Shown: positions 1-8,306, counted from the first letter of the stretch. The stretch is 33,711 nucleotides of DNA from an uncultured Gemmiger sp. (GCA_944388125.1 CALXHO010000022.1:1-33711); one strand, 5' to 3'. Notes: generated by a model from the letters alone, not told the origin. Program-made: numbers and translations.

Positions 1-65
1 ATCTGCAGAAGAAGGACATCAATCGTTACCGCGCCCTGATCGCTGAGCTGGGTCTGCGCAAGTAA
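1..65 (+). CDS. rpsO: 30S ribosomal protein S15, C-terminal end (partial)
   Basis: Only the last 20 codons and the TAA stop are in the window; the reading frame starts at base 3. The residues RYRALIAELGLRK at the C-terminus match the highly conserved end of ribosomal protein S15, which binds the 16S rRNA central domain early in 30S assembly. Position directly upstream of pnp is the classic bacterial rpsO-pnp arrangement, which supports the call. A strong terminator follows 15 bases after the stop, so rpsO and pnp are probably only partly co-transcribed. Confidence 0.9.
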   Translation, partial: LQKKDINRYRALIAELGLRK

Positions 66-79
66 TCTTGCAAAACGGT

Positions 80-116
80 GGGCAGGACGCACAAGGTTGC
101 GTCCTGCCCTCTTTTT
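80..116 (+). terminator. Intrinsic terminator after rpsO
   Basis: A perfect 12-bp stem (80-91 with 98-109) closes a 6-base loop and is followed by a T-rich run (110-116). It ends the rpsO transcript. Confidence 0.9.
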
Positions 117-130
117 ATATCATCTTCCAG

Positions 131-191
131 GAACCCGGGTTCATCCAACGTGGTTTTGTGCAGTAAATCGAACGCCCGGACACCGGTCCGG
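131..191 (+). other. Structured leader of pnp
   Basis: Between the rpsO terminator and pnp (117-291) there is a 12-base perfect palindrome at 131-142 and a 6-bp, 4-base-loop hairpin at 176-191. In other bacteria PNPase autoregulates through a stem-loop in its own mRNA leader (established for E. coli). That this leader does the same is inference. I did not find a convincing promoter here; an extended -10-like TGTTATAG at 228-235 has no well-placed -35. Confidence 0.4.
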
Positions 192-291
192 ACACTGGAT
201 TTATTGCTCAAAACTGGGATGCACCCTTGTTATAGCTCCTGCGGACGGGTCAGCCGTGCCGCAAAAACCCAAAATCAAGGAGGAAATACGA

Positions 292-2442
292 ATGGCACTG
301 GAATTTGCATCCCGCAAGGAAACATTCCCCAACTACCGCAAGTACGAGACCACGTTTGCGGGCCGTCCGTTCATTGTCGAGACCGGCAAGATGTGCGGAC
401 TGTCCAACGGCAGCGCCATGATCCGCTACGGCGAGACCTGTGTGCTGTGCAACGTCACCATGAGCGAAAAGCCCCGTGACGGCATTGACTTTTTCCCGCT
501 CAGCGTCGAGTTTGAGGAAAAGCTCTATGCGGCAGGCCGCATTCCCGGCAGCTTCATGCGCCGTGAGGGCCGCCCCGGCGAGCATGCGATCCTGAACTCC
601 CGCGTGGTGGACCGTCCCATCCGTCCGCTGTTCCCCAAGGATATGCGCAATGACGTCTGTGTCACCATGACGGTCATGAGCCTGGATCCGGACAACTCTC
701 CCGAGATCGCCGGCATGAACGGTGCGTCTCTGGCCATCGCCATGTCGGACATTCCCTGGCGCGGTCCCATCGGCGGCATCCAGGTCGGCCTGGTGGACGG
801 CGAGATCGTTCTCAACCCCACCTATGAACAGCGCCAGAAGAGCGACTTGGCCCTGACGCTGGCGGCTTCCCAGGAAAAGATCGTCATGATCGAAGCCGGT
901 GCCAACGAAGTGGACGAGGCCACCATGATGGCTGCCATCAAGGCGGGCCATGCCGAGATCAAGAAGATGCTGGCCTTCATCAATTCCATCGTCGCAGAGA
1001 TCGGCAAGCCCAAGGCGGATTTCCCCTCCATGGATCTCGACCATGATCTGCTGGCCGATGTCAAGGCCCGCCACCTGGATCAGTTCAAGGCGGCCATGGA
1101 TACCGACGACAAGAACGTCCGCGACGCAGCCCTGCTGCCCATCATGGACGAGATTGCCCAGGAGCATCCCGAGCTGGATGCCGCGACGCTGGATTATGTC
1201 AGCTACAAGATGCAGAAGCAGGTTGTCCGTCGCTGGCTGCTGGACGAGGGCAAGCGCGTGGATGGCCGCGGCATCAATGAGATCCGCCCGCTGGCCGCCG
1301 AGGTCGGTCTGCTGCCCCGTGTCCATGGCTCCGGCATGTTCACCCGCGGCCAGACCCAGGTCTTGACCATATGCACCCTGGGCTCCACCAAGGATGCCCA
1401 GACCATGGATGATCTGTCTGACACTCCGCTCAAGCGTTACATCCATCATTACAATATGCCGCCGTACTCCACCGGTGAGGCCCGTGCACCCCGCAGCCCC
1501 GGTCGCCGTGAGATCGGTCACGGCGCACTGGCAGAGCGCGCGCTGATTCCTGTGCTGCCCTCCATGGCGGATTTCCCGTATACCATCCGCTGCGTCTCCG
1601 AGGTCCTGTCCTCCAACGGCTCCACCTCCCAGGCTTCCATCTGCGGTTCCACCCTGGCCCTGATGGATGCGGGCGTGCCCATCAAGGCACCCGTTGCCGG
1701 CATTTCCTGCGGCCTCATCACCGAGGGCGACCGCTGGATGACCATGCTGGACATCCAGGGCGTTGAGGACTTCCACGGCGATATGGACTTCAAGGTCGGC
1801 GGTACCCGCCGCGGAATCACCGCCATTCAGATGGATATCAAGATCGACGGCCTGACCTATGAGATCGTGGAGGAGGCGCTGGAAAAGTGCCGCAAGGGCC
1901 GCCTGTATATCCTGGACGAGATCATCAAGCCCTGCATTGCCGAGCCTCGCAAGGAGCTGTCCAAGTACGCGCCCAAGATGTTCAGCATGCAGATTCCCGT
2001 GGACAAGATCAAGGATGTCATCGGCAAGGGCGGCAAGGTCATTCAGGATCTGTGCGCCACCTGCAACTGCAAGATCGACGTGGAGGAAGACGGCCATGTC
2101 TTCATCTCCGCCATTGATGCCGATGATGCCAAGCGTGCCATCTCCACCATTAAGACCATTGTGGAAGATCCCGAGATCGGTGCCATTTACAAGGGCCGCG
2201 TGACTCGCCTGATGAACTTCGGCGCCTTTGTGGAGATCGCCCCCGGCAAGGAAGGCCTTGTCCACATCTCCAAGCTGGACGATCACCGTGTGGAATGCGT
2301 GGAGGATGTTGTCGCTGTGGGTGACCCTGTCTTTGTCATGGTGACCGATATCGACCAGCAGGGCCGCATCAACCTGTCCCGCAAAGATGCTCTGGCTGCC
2401 ATCGCCAAAAAGCGTGCAGCACAGAATGGCCAGAATCAGTAA
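292..2442 (+). CDS. pnp: Polyribonucleotide nucleotidyltransferase (PNPase)
   Basis: This 716-residue protein is a phosphorolytic 3'-to-5' exoribonuclease of RNA decay. It has the family's usual length and order: two RNase PH-like domains separated by an all-helical segment, then a KH domain (VIGKGGKVIQ) and a C-terminal S1 domain (YKGRVTRLMNFGAFVEI). The catalytic segment of the second RNase PH domain, GDMDFKVGGT followed by QMDIK, carries the aspartates expected for metal binding. The start was chosen at 292 because AAGGAGG at 277-283 lies 8 bases upstream; the frame is open further upstream but that part runs through the leader and resembles nothing. It follows rpsO as in many bacteria and ends in a bidirectional terminator. 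Confidence 0.97.
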   Translation: MALEFASRKETFPNYRKYETTFAGRPFIVETGKMCGLSNGSAMIRYGETCVLCNVTMSEKPRDGIDFFPLSVEFEEKLYAAGRIPGSFMRREGRPGEHAILNSRVVDRPIRPLFPKDMRNDVCVTMTVMSLDPDNSPEIAGMNGASLAIAMSDIPWRGPIGGIQVGLVDGEIVLNPTYEQRQKSDLALTLAASQEKIVMIEAGANEVDEATMMAAIKAGHAEIKKMLAFINSIVAEIGKPKADFPSMDLDHDLLADVKARHLDQFKAAMDTDDKNVRDAALLPIMDEIAQEHPELDAATLDYVSYKMQKQVVRRWLLDEGKRVDGRGINEIRPLAAEVGLLPRVHGSGMFTRGQTQVLTICTLGSTKDAQTMDDLSDTPLKRYIHHYNMPPYSTGEARAPRSPGRREIGHGALAERALIPVLPSMADFPYTIRCVSEVLSSNGSTSQASICGSTLALMDAGVPIKAPVAGISCGLITEGDRWMTMLDIQGVEDFHGDMDFKVGGTRRGITAIQMDIKIDGLTYEIVEEALEKCRKGRLYILDEIIKPCIAEPRKELSKYAPKMFSMQIPVDKIKDVIGKGGKVIQDLCATCNCKIDVEEDGHVFISAIDADDAKRAISTIKTIVEDPEIGAIYKGRVTRLMNFGAFVEIAPGKEGLVHISKLDDHRVECVEDVVAVGDPVFVMVTDIDQQGRINLSRKDALAAIAKKRAAQNGQNQ

Positions 2443-2451
2443 TTGAGACTC

Positions 2452-2490
2452 AAAAAGGCGGCGAGCTTTACAGGCTCGCCGCCTTCTGTT
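2452..2490. terminator. Bidirectional terminator between pnp and the sortase gene
   Basis: A perfect 10-bp GC-rich stem (2457-2466 with 2474-2483) is followed by a T-rich stretch on the plus strand and preceded by five A on the plus strand, so it can terminate pnp (+) and the convergent sortase gene (-). Confidence 0.85.
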
Positions 2491-2545
2491 ATTTATTGGA
2501 ATCTCAGAAAAAGACCAGTTCGCGCAGCCATCGGAAAACAGCGCT

Positions 2546-3442
2546 TCAGGAAATCCGCTTTGCAACCACGGCAAGGCGTTTGTCTGTGGCAGAACTGGTG
2601 GTCCCGCAGGTGGAGAGAGTCAGAAGCTGGTCGCCGTACGCGGCATCCACACCGGTATCAAAAAGGGCAAGATCCTGGATGGCGCGGTATCTTGCCTGCC
2701 AGTCCTTTTCGTCCTTTGCATCAAAAAAGGTGTAGTAGGGGAGAGCGTCAGCGCCGACTTCGGTGCGTAATACCGCTACGATCTGCCATTCCATCTCTTC
2801 ATAGAGAGTATCAAAGGAGAAGGTGGGATGCGCTTTGCAGAATGCTTCGTCGGCAAAGGAATCCAGTTTGCCGAACATACTGCCGTCGGACATGTTGTGC
2901 CCGTAAATGAGCCAGTTGGCGGTAGGAGGGTCGGACAGACGGCAGTTTTCGTCGAGAAAGAGGCTGCCGGCCAGGGAATATAGCTTGTCAAATCCCCGGC
3001 GCAGATAGTATTCATTGTCTCCCGGTGTCTGCATGACAGGATAATCCACGCCGATGGCGTCAATGGTCAGCCAGCCTACCAGATCATTGTTTTGCTGATA
3101 GAGCGCCTCATATTGGGGGAGGATTGCTGTGCCGGACGGAGTGGACTCCTCCGGTGTTGCGGCACCGGCAGGCGCATTGATGGTGGCCGGCTGGACGTTG
3201 ACGGTAACGGGGGAGGGGTCGGCAGATTCCGGAGACATCACGGCAGCGGGCGGTTCCGGCTGACCACCGTTGAACACGATCTGCCGGATCAGTAAGAAAG
3301 CAGCCGGCAGAACCAATGCCAGTCCCAGAAGGCGCAGAAGAACAACGCGCAGGCGCTGCTGTTTCCGCAGCGTGGTGCGCGCACCGAAAGGATAATAGGC
3401 AGAACTTCCGTTCAGATGGGCGTAGCGGCCTTTTTTGGGCAT
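2546..3442 (-). CDS. Class B-like sortase
   Basis: A 298-residue membrane-anchored cysteine transpeptidase. It has a basic N-terminal cytoplasmic tail, one membrane segment (about residues 33-56), a Pro/Thr/Ser-rich linker (about 60-105) and a sortase domain (about 110-298). The catalytic triad is visible: His182 in YGHNM, Cys279 in TLSTC and Arg289 in DKRLAVV. Spacing and the motif context (TLSTC, long insert between His and Cys) fit the sortase B superfamily rather than class A. It presumably joins a surface protein to the cell wall. The gene immediately upstream encodes a small protein with a sorting signal, its likely substrate. A terminator-like hairpin lies between the two. GAGAGG 9 bases upstream supports the ATG start. 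Exact sortase class (B or a B/D-like clostridial group) is uncertain. Confidence 0.9.
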   Translation of the reverse strand: MPKKGRYAHLNGSSAYYPFGARTTLRKQQRLRVVLLRLLGLALVLPAAFLLIRQIVFNGGQPEPPAAVMSPESADPSPVTVNVQPATINAPAGAATPEESTPSGTAILPQYEALYQQNNDLVGWLTIDAIGVDYPVMQTPGDNEYYLRRGFDKLYSLAGSLFLDENCRLSDPPTANWLIYGHNMSDGSMFGKLDSFADEAFCKAHPTFSFDTLYEEMEWQIVAVLRTEVGADALPYYTFFDAKDEKDWQARYRAIQDLALFDTGVDAAYGDQLLTLSTCGTTSSATDKRLAVVAKRIS

Positions 3443-3474
3443 GAAGAAGAACCTCTCACACGGGACAAGGAAAG

Positions 3475-3507
3475 AAAAAAGCCTCCTGCCGAAAAAACGG
3501 AAGAGGC
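3475..3507 (-). terminator. Terminator/attenuator between the sorting-signal protein and sortase genes
   Basis: Read on the minus strand, an imperfect stem with GCCTC/GAGGC ends (3503-3507 with 3481-3485) is followed by six T (3480-3475). It would reduce readthrough into the sortase gene, so the small protein could be made in excess of the sortase. Confidence 0.55.
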
Positions 3508-3521
3508 TGTCGGAGCAATCA

Positions 3522-3857
3522 TCAGATGCGCTTGAGCATCAAAAGCCCTGCCGAGCAAAACAGGATCAGGCCGATGGCGCCCGCCATATAGACAACCGGG
3601 GCGTCACCGGTGGACGGCGTGGGGGAGGGGGCCGGAGAAGCGGTTGCCGCCGGGGTTTCGGTGGGGGAGACAACATCTGCCATGGCGTAGGTTTCGTCCA
3701 CTTTGACCGGCTCGTTGTGGACATCGCGGGATGTAGCTGCCACAGTGGGGGTAGGCGCGGGAGTGGATTCGCTGAGATTCGTGGAAGATGGAATGCCACA
3801 GGCCGCAAGAAGTGTAATGAAAACAACGGCAAGCAGAATGCCCACAATGCGTTTCAA
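3522..3857 (-). CDS. Small predicted lipoprotein with an LPXTG-type sorting signal
   Basis: Starting at a TTG (3857-3855) preceded by AAGGAGG with 9-base spacing, the product is 111 residues: MKRIVGILL..., a signal peptide ending in the lipobox LAAC (Cys20), then a Thr/Pro/Ser/Ala-rich linker, then TPSTGD at residues 80-85, a hydrophobic stretch (about 87-107) and a basic KRI tail. The last three elements form a sorting signal of the X-P-X-T-G type. The longer in-frame ATG start upstream would bury the signal peptide behind 35 unlikely residues and has no better ribosome site. No enzymatic domain is visible; function is unknown. It lies just upstream of the sortase gene and is its probable substrate. 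A protein that is both lipidated and sortase-anchored is unusual; alternatively the signal peptide is cleaved by signal peptidase I and the Cys is incidental. Confidence 0.75.
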   Translation of the reverse strand: MKRIVGILLAVVFITLLAACGIPSSTNLSESTPAPTPTVAATSRDVHNEPVKVDETYAMADVVSPTETPAATASPAPSPTPSTGDAPVVYMAGAIGLILFCSAGLLMLKRI

Positions 3858-3950
3858 GGAAAAGGCCCTCCTTTTCTCAAACAAAACGGCGCAAACCAAT
3901 CCTGTGCGGCTGCATCTGCAGTCACACGCGCCGGTCCAAATTACGGAAAA

Positions 3951-3971
3951 CGCACATCGCAAGGATGTGCG
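3951..3971 (-). other. Leader hairpin upstream of the sorting-signal protein
   Basis: An 8-bp stem (3951-3958 with 3964-3971) lies in the 5' leader of the minus-strand transcript and is followed on that strand by GTTTTCC, making it a weak terminator-like attenuator candidate. Confidence 0.4.
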
Positions 3972-4005
3972 ACAAATGTTTACAAGTCACCAATCTATTT
4001 CGTTT

Positions 4006-4034
4006 ATTCTATCACGCAGGGCCGGCTGCGTCAA
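4006..4034 (-). promoter_or_regulatory. Promoter for the sorting-signal protein-sortase unit
   Basis: On the minus strand TTGACG (4034-4029), a 17-base spacer and TAGAAT (4011-4006), with a TG extended -10 element. This is a near-consensus housekeeping sigma promoter about 150 bases upstream of the TTG start. Confidence 0.75.
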
Positions 4035-4130
4035 GGTTTCCTGACGCCAACCAGCATATTTCGTGGATTGCTGCCGCGGGATAATTTCGTTATCATTCTC
4101 CCGGGATACAAAATTGACGTCCGGCGGGGG

Positions 4131-4159
4131 TTGTACAAACGGATGGCAGGCAGTATAAT
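4131..4159 (+). promoter_or_regulatory. Promoter for the rfb operon
   Basis: TTGTAC (4131-4136), 17-base spacer, perfect TATAAT (4154-4159), about 60 bases before rfbA. It is divergent from the promoter at 4006-4034; the roughly 100 bases between the two contain nothing else I recognise. Confidence 0.8.
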
Positions 4160-4221
4160 AAACTAAATAAATGCTGGCGGGCGGCGGGAAAGTTCGCCTG
4201 ACCCAGTGAAGGAGTAACAGC

Positions 4222-5106
4222 ATGAAAGGTATCATTCTTGCAGGCGGTGCCGGCACCCGGCTGTATCCGCTGACGATGGTCACTTCCAAACAGCTTCTGC
4301 CCGTCTATGACAAGCCGATGATCTATTATCCTCTCTCCACACTGATGCTGGCGGGGATTCAGGATATCCTGATCATTTCCACCCCCACGGATACGCCCCG
4401 GTTTGAGGCGCTGCTTGGGGATGGCAGCCAGTACGGTGTGCGGCTGCAGTATAAGGTCCAGCCGTCTCCGGATGGCCTGGCTCAGGCATTTTTGCTGGGC
4501 GAGGAATTCATCGGTGATGATTGCTGCGCCATGGTTCTGGGCGATAATATTTTCTATGGTGCAGGATTCGGCCGTCGGCTGCGCGCGGCGGCGTCCAACG
4601 CCGAAAATGGCCGTGCAACGGTGTTCGGCTATTACGTCAACGATCCTGAACGCTTTGGCGTCGTGGCATTCGATCAGGAGGGACATGCAACCTCCATTGA
4701 AGAAAAGCCTGCCCAGCCCAAGAGCAATTATGCGGTGACGGGTCTCTACTTCTACAACCGTGATGTGGTGCGCATGGCCAAACAGGTCAAACCCAGCGCC
4801 CGCGGCGAGCTGGAAATCACAACCCTGAATGAGATGTACCTGGACCAGGGGCTTCTGGATGTGCAGCTCCTCGGCCGGGGCTATGCCTGGCTGGATACGG
4901 GCACTATGGACAGCCTGGTGGAGGCGGCGGATTTTGTCCGCATGATCGAGCAGCGGCAGGGCATCAAGATCTCTGCACCGGAAGAAATTGCCTACAAATA
5001 TGGCTGGATTACCCGGGACAAGCTGATGGAAAGCGCCGAGCGCTACGGCAAGTCTCCTTACGGCGCCCATCTGCGCAATGTGGCGGACAATAAGTTCATG
5101 TACTGA
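4222..5106 (+). CDS. rfbA: Glucose-1-phosphate thymidylyltransferase
   Basis: A 294-residue nucleotidyltransferase that makes dTDP-glucose from dTTP and glucose 1-phosphate, the first step of dTDP-L-rhamnose synthesis. The N-terminal nucleotide-binding signature [11 protein letters not shown] and the following [18 protein letters not shown] are typical of RmlA/RfbA, as are the GDNIFYG segment (metal-binding Asp), EEKP and the C-terminal YGWITRDKL region. Length is normal for the family. AAGGAG sits about 10 bases upstream of the ATG. It is the first gene of a three-gene operon and is followed by a hairpin with a T run before rfbD, which may lower downstream expression. Confidence 0.95.
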   Translation: MKGIILAGGAGTRLYPLTMVTSKQLLPVYDKPMIYYPLSTLMLAGIQDILIISTPTDTPRFEALLGDGSQYGVRLQYKVQPSPDGLAQAFLLGEEFIGDDCCAMVLGDNIFYGAGFGRRLRAAASNAENGRATVFGYYVNDPERFGVVAFDQEGHATSIEEKPAQPKSNYAVTGLYFYNRDVVRMAKQVKPSARGELEITTLNEMYLDQGLLDVQLLGRGYAWLDTGTMDSLVEAADFVRMIEQRQGIKISAPEEIAYKYGWITRDKLMESAERYGKSPYGAHLRNVADNKFMY

Positions 5107-5112
5107 ATAACA

Positions 5113-5136
5113 GGACCGCGGCGCGGTCCGATTTTT
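5113..5136 (+). terminator. Hairpin with T run between rfbA and rfbD
   Basis: A 7-bp perfect stem (5113-5119 with 5123-5129) and a TTTTT run at 5132-5136 lie between rfbA and rfbD, just before the rfbD ribosome site. With only a 3-base loop and a downstream same-strand operon gene, it is more likely a partial attenuator than a full stop. Confidence 0.55.
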
Positions 5137-5150
5137 GCGGAGGACACTAT

Positions 5151-6053
5151 ATGAAAATCCTGATCACAGGCTGCAAGGGACAGCTGGGTACGGAACTTCA
5201 GAAACAGCTGCATGACGGCCGCTGTGTTCTGGGCCCTCTCCCCGAGCGGCTGAAAAATGCTCCGGTCGTTGCGGTCGACCTGGAAGACCTTGATATCACC
5301 GACCGGGAGGCAACGATTGCCTACATTCGCAGGCATCAGCCGGACACGGTCATCAACTGTGCGGCGTTTACCAATGTCAACGGCTGTGAAACCAACCGGG
5401 ATGCGGCGTTCAAGGTCAATGCCCTGGGACCTCGCAATCTGGCCATGGCCTGTGAGAAGGTCGGCGCCCGCCTGATTCACGTTTCCACCGACTATGTGTT
5501 CAGCGGGGCGCCCAACGGCGGGATTCCGCTGGATGAGTGCGCCCTGCCGGCTCCGGTTTCGGCCTACGGTCAGACCAAGCTGCTGGGCGAGCAGTATGTC
5601 CAGAAATTCTGCCGCCGTCATTTCATTGTGCGTACCGCATGGCTGTACGGAGCTGCGGGCAAGAATTTTGTCAAGACCATGGTGAACCTGGCCAAGACCC
5701 ATGACCAGATCACGGTTGTCAACGATCAGCTGGGCAACCCCACCAATGCAGTGGATCTGGCCTATCATCTGCTCAAACTGGCAGTCAGCCATGATTATGG
5801 CATCTATCACTGCACCTGTAACGGTGTCTGCAGCTGGTACGACTTCGCCTCCGAGATCATCCGTCTCTCGGGGGAAAACTGCAAGGTAATGCCGATCTCC
5901 AGTGAGGAGTATGCTGCCCAGCACCCGGAATCGGCCAACCGCCCGGCATGGAGTGCACTGGACAACCGGATGCTGCGCTGCACCGTGGGCGATTCGATGC
6001 GCGACTGGAAGGTCGCGATTCAGGATTTTTTTACAAATTGGGATGGTAAGTGA
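5151..6053 (+). CDS. rfbD: dTDP-4-dehydrorhamnose reductase
   Basis: A 300-residue extended short-chain dehydrogenase that catalyses the last step to dTDP-L-rhamnose using NAD(P)H. The N-terminus ITGCKGQLGTELQ is the Rossmann nucleotide-binding loop, STDYVF lies at residues 112-117, and the catalytic Tyr-X-X-X-Lys is YGQTK at 139-143. The length is that of a stand-alone RmlD, with no fused epimerase domain. GCGGAGG lies 7 bases before the start codon. It sits between rfbA and rfbB, and its stop is 3 bases before rfbB. The usual partner rfbC (3,5-epimerase) is missing from this operon, so the substrate for this enzyme must come from an epimerase encoded elsewhere. Confidence 0.93.
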   Translation: MKILITGCKGQLGTELQKQLHDGRCVLGPLPERLKNAPVVAVDLEDLDITDREATIAYIRRHQPDTVINCAAFTNVNGCETNRDAAFKVNALGPRNLAMACEKVGARLIHVSTDYVFSGAPNGGIPLDECALPAPVSAYGQTKLLGEQYVQKFCRRHFIVRTAWLYGAAGKNFVKTMVNLAKTHDQITVVNDQLGNPTNAVDLAYHLLKLAVSHDYGIYHCTCNGVCSWYDFASEIIRLSGENCKVMPISSEEYAAQHPESANRPAWSALDNRMLRCTVGDSMRDWKVAIQDFFTNWDGK

Positions 6054-6056
6054 ACT

Positions 6057-7121
6057 ATGAAAACCTATCTTGTCACCGGCTGCGCCGGATTTATCGGTTC
6101 CAACTTTGTCCATTACATGCTGGAAAAGCATGAGGACATCCGTCTTGTCAATCTGGACAAGCTGACCTACGCGGGCAATCTGGAAAACCTCAAGGACGTG
6201 GAGAACGATCCCCGTCACATCTTTGTCCAGGGGGATATCTGCGACAAGGCGCTGGTCACCGACCTGATCGCCAAGTATGACCCGGATTATCTCATCAATT
6301 TCGCGGCGGAAAGTCATGTGGACCGCAGCATCAAGAACCCGGAAATTTTTGTGGAGAGCAATGTTCTGGGCACCGTCAATCTGCTGCAGTGCTGCAAGGA
6401 CGCCTGGTATGACGCCGACAGCAAGACCTGGAAGCCGGGCAAAAAGTATCTGCAGGTTTCCACCGATGAAGTATACGGTGCACTGGGCGCCGAGGGTTAC
6501 TTCACCGAGACCACCCCGCTCAGCCCCCACAGCCCCTATTCCAGCTCCAAAGCCAGCGCCGACCTGTTTGTCATGGCTTTCCACGACACCTACGGCATGC
6601 CGGTCAATATCACCCGCTGCTCCAACAATTACGGCCCCTATCAGTTCCCGGAGAAGCTGATCCCGCTTCTCATCAATAACGCCAAGCAGCACAAGACTCT
6701 GCCCGTCTATGGCGACGGCATGCAGGTACGCGACTGGCTGTATGTCATGGATCACTGCAAGGCCATCGATATGGTTGCGTCGGACGGCAAGGTGGGGGAG
6801 GTCTACAACGTGGGCGGCCACAATGAGCGCCCCAACATCTTCATCGTCAAGACGGTGATTGCTCAGCTGCATGACCGTCTGGGTGACGACGCCATCAGCG
6901 AAGAGCTCATCACCCATGTGGCCGACCGTCTGGGCCATGACCGCCGCTACGGCATTGACCCCACCAAGATCAAGAACGATCTGGGCTGGTACCCGGAGAC
7001 TCCCTTTGAAAAGGGCATTGTCCTGACCATCGACTGGTACCTGGCCAATCCGGACTGGATGGCCCACGTTACCAGCGGTGACTACCAGAAATATTACGAG
7101 CAGATGTATAAAAATCGCTGA
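6057..7121 (+). CDS. rfbB: dTDP-glucose 4,6-dehydratase
   Basis: A 354-residue NAD-dependent extended SDR enzyme that converts dTDP-glucose to dTDP-4-keto-6-deoxyglucose. Visible motifs: VTGCAGFIGSNF (NAD-binding), AAESHVDRS at 84-91, STDEVYG at 135-141 with the catalytic Thr-Asp-Glu, and YSSSK (Tyr161, Lys165). C-terminal RYGIDPTKIKNDLGWYPE is the family's sugar-nucleotide-binding end. The full length is intact. It starts 3 bases after rfbD, so translation is probably coupled; no strong ribosome site is visible. It is the last gene of the operon. Confidence 0.95.
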   Translation: MKTYLVTGCAGFIGSNFVHYMLEKHEDIRLVNLDKLTYAGNLENLKDVENDPRHIFVQGDICDKALVTDLIAKYDPDYLINFAAESHVDRSIKNPEIFVESNVLGTVNLLQCCKDAWYDADSKTWKPGKKYLQVSTDEVYGALGAEGYFTETTPLSPHSPYSSSKASADLFVMAFHDTYGMPVNITRCSNNYGPYQFPEKLIPLLINNAKQHKTLPVYGDGMQVRDWLYVMDHCKAIDMVASDGKVGEVYNVGGHNERPNIFIVKTVIAQLHDRLGDDAISEELITHVADRLGHDRRYGIDPTKIKNDLGWYPETPFEKGIVLTIDWYLANPDWMAHVTSGDYQKYYEQMYKNR

Positions 7122-7140
7122 TCGCACCTCCCCGTGCCCG

Positions 7141-7162
7141 TGCCCGCCTGTCGGGTGCGGGC
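7141..7162 (+). terminator. Possible weak terminator after rfbB
   Basis: A TGCCCGC/GCGGGCA 7-bp stem (7141-7147 with 7156-7162) follows rfbB but lacks a T run, so termination here is uncertain. Confidence 0.35.
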
Positions 7163-7188
7163 ATATTGTGCCAAAACGGGTTTCCCCT

Positions 7189-7217
7189 TTGCAATGCGGG
7201 GAGGGCTGTGCTATACT
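7189..7217 (+). promoter_or_regulatory. Promoter for the 7301 gene
   Basis: TTGCAA (7189-7194), 17-base spacer, TATACT (7212-7217) with a TG extended -10, ending about 84 bases before the start codon. Confidence 0.75.
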
Positions 7218-7300
7218 ATAAAGACATTGCAGACCCGCCCCGCAGTATGACATTTTGCGGCGCGGCGTCATGGAGACTTTCCCGACCCAAGGAGTAAAGA

Positions 7301-8284
7301 ATGGCGATTTCAAGAGAAGAACAGCTGCGCAATAACCGCCGCCTGGCCCGCCAGGCGCTGGGCCTTGTGGCGATCCTGCTGATCGTGATCGGCCTGTTCA
7401 CGGTGATCGGCTGGGCCATCCGTGCCATTACGGCGGCACTGGATGACTCTGACCGGCGCGAAAGCTATGCCGATCTTTTGTACGGTCTTGTCATGTTTGA
7501 CACGGTGCCGTTTGATGATGTGAATACGGTGGATCAGTCCATCTTCAAGCAGGCGGCAATCTGGGGCTGTGTCTATCAGATCCAGAAGGACGGCGGCAGC
7601 CTCGACCAGTACGAGCGTGACGAGGAAACCGGCTGTATGATCCTGCCGCAGCTTGAGGTGGATGCGTATCTTACCAACCTGCTCGGCCCGGATTATCAGA
7701 TCGAGGAAGGCTCCTTCCAGACTTCCGAGATGAACTACGTTTACAGCGAGGAAAAGCAGGGCTACCTTGTCCCGGTCACCGGTTCGGTGGGCCTGTATAC
7801 GCCTGAGGTGGAAAACATCTCCACCCAGAGCGGCAAGATGTATGTCACTGTGGGCTACATCCCCACCCTGGCCAGCACCACCAGCCTGACCCTGACGACG
7901 CCCACGGAACCCACCAAATATATGGATTATGTGTTCACCCGCGGGGAGAACCGTCAGTGGTACCTGTCCGCCCTGCAGGAGAGCGACATGCAGGTGACGG
8001 CATCGTCCAGCTCGGTGGCCAGTGAGAGCCAGGCTGTCACCAATGACCCCCAGGCCATGGTGGAGAGCAATCTGGCATCCTCGGTGGTAGGCGGAGATGC
8101 TTCCAGCGATTCTGAGCCTGCCTCTGAACCGGCAGGGGAACCGTCCGATGATACGGCGGCGACCAATCCGGATGGAGACAACACCGGGGACGAGTCCTCG
8201 TCGGATGGCTCCGACAGCGCTTCCGACCAGACGGACAGTGCTGCGGAGGATGGCGACGGCGCGGATTCTCAGCCGGAAGAATAA
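7301..8284 (+). CDS. Membrane-anchored protein of unknown function with acidic tail
   Basis: I do not recognise this 327-residue protein. It has a short basic cytoplasmic N-terminus (about 1-18), one membrane segment (about 20-43, LGLVAILLIVIGLFTVIGWAI), an extracytoplasmic domain with many aromatic and acidic residues (about 50-230), and a low-complexity tail (about 235-327) made mainly of Ser, Asp, Glu, Ala and Gly. The tail is strongly negative and has no sorting signal, so it is probably disordered. A good AAGGAG lies 8 bases upstream of the ATG. It is a single-gene unit with its own promoter and terminator. Topology (N-in, bulk outside) is inferred from the positive-inside rule. A role at the cell surface is likely, but nothing more specific can be read. 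Confidence 0.85.
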   Translation: MAISREEQLRNNRRLARQALGLVAILLIVIGLFTVIGWAIRAITAALDDSDRRESYADLLYGLVMFDTVPFDDVNTVDQSIFKQAAIWGCVYQIQKDGGSLDQYERDEETGCMILPQLEVDAYLTNLLGPDYQIEEGSFQTSEMNYVYSEEKQGYLVPVTGSVGLYTPEVENISTQSGKMYVTVGYIPTLASTTSLTLTTPTEPTKYMDYVFTRGENRQWYLSALQESDMQVTASSSSVASESQAVTNDPQAMVESNLASSVVGGDASSDSEPASEPAGEPSDDTAATNPDGDNTGDESSSDGSDSASDQTDSAAEDGDGADSQPEE

Positions 8285-8306
8285 TTCCAGACAAGAACAG
8301 GCAAGG

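Noticed and set aside
97..291. In-frame N-terminal extension of pnp
   Set aside because: Runs through the leader hairpin, lacks similarity to PNPase and has no ribosome site; the 292 start has one.
250..2574. 774-codon minus-strand ORF opposite pnp
   Set aside because: It is a shadow of pnp caused by GC-rich codon use; its translation has no recognisable domain and pnp on the other strand is certain.
2443..2910. 155-codon plus-strand ORF right after pnp
   Set aside because: Begins in the pnp terminator and is antisense to the sortase catalytic region; basic shadow composition.
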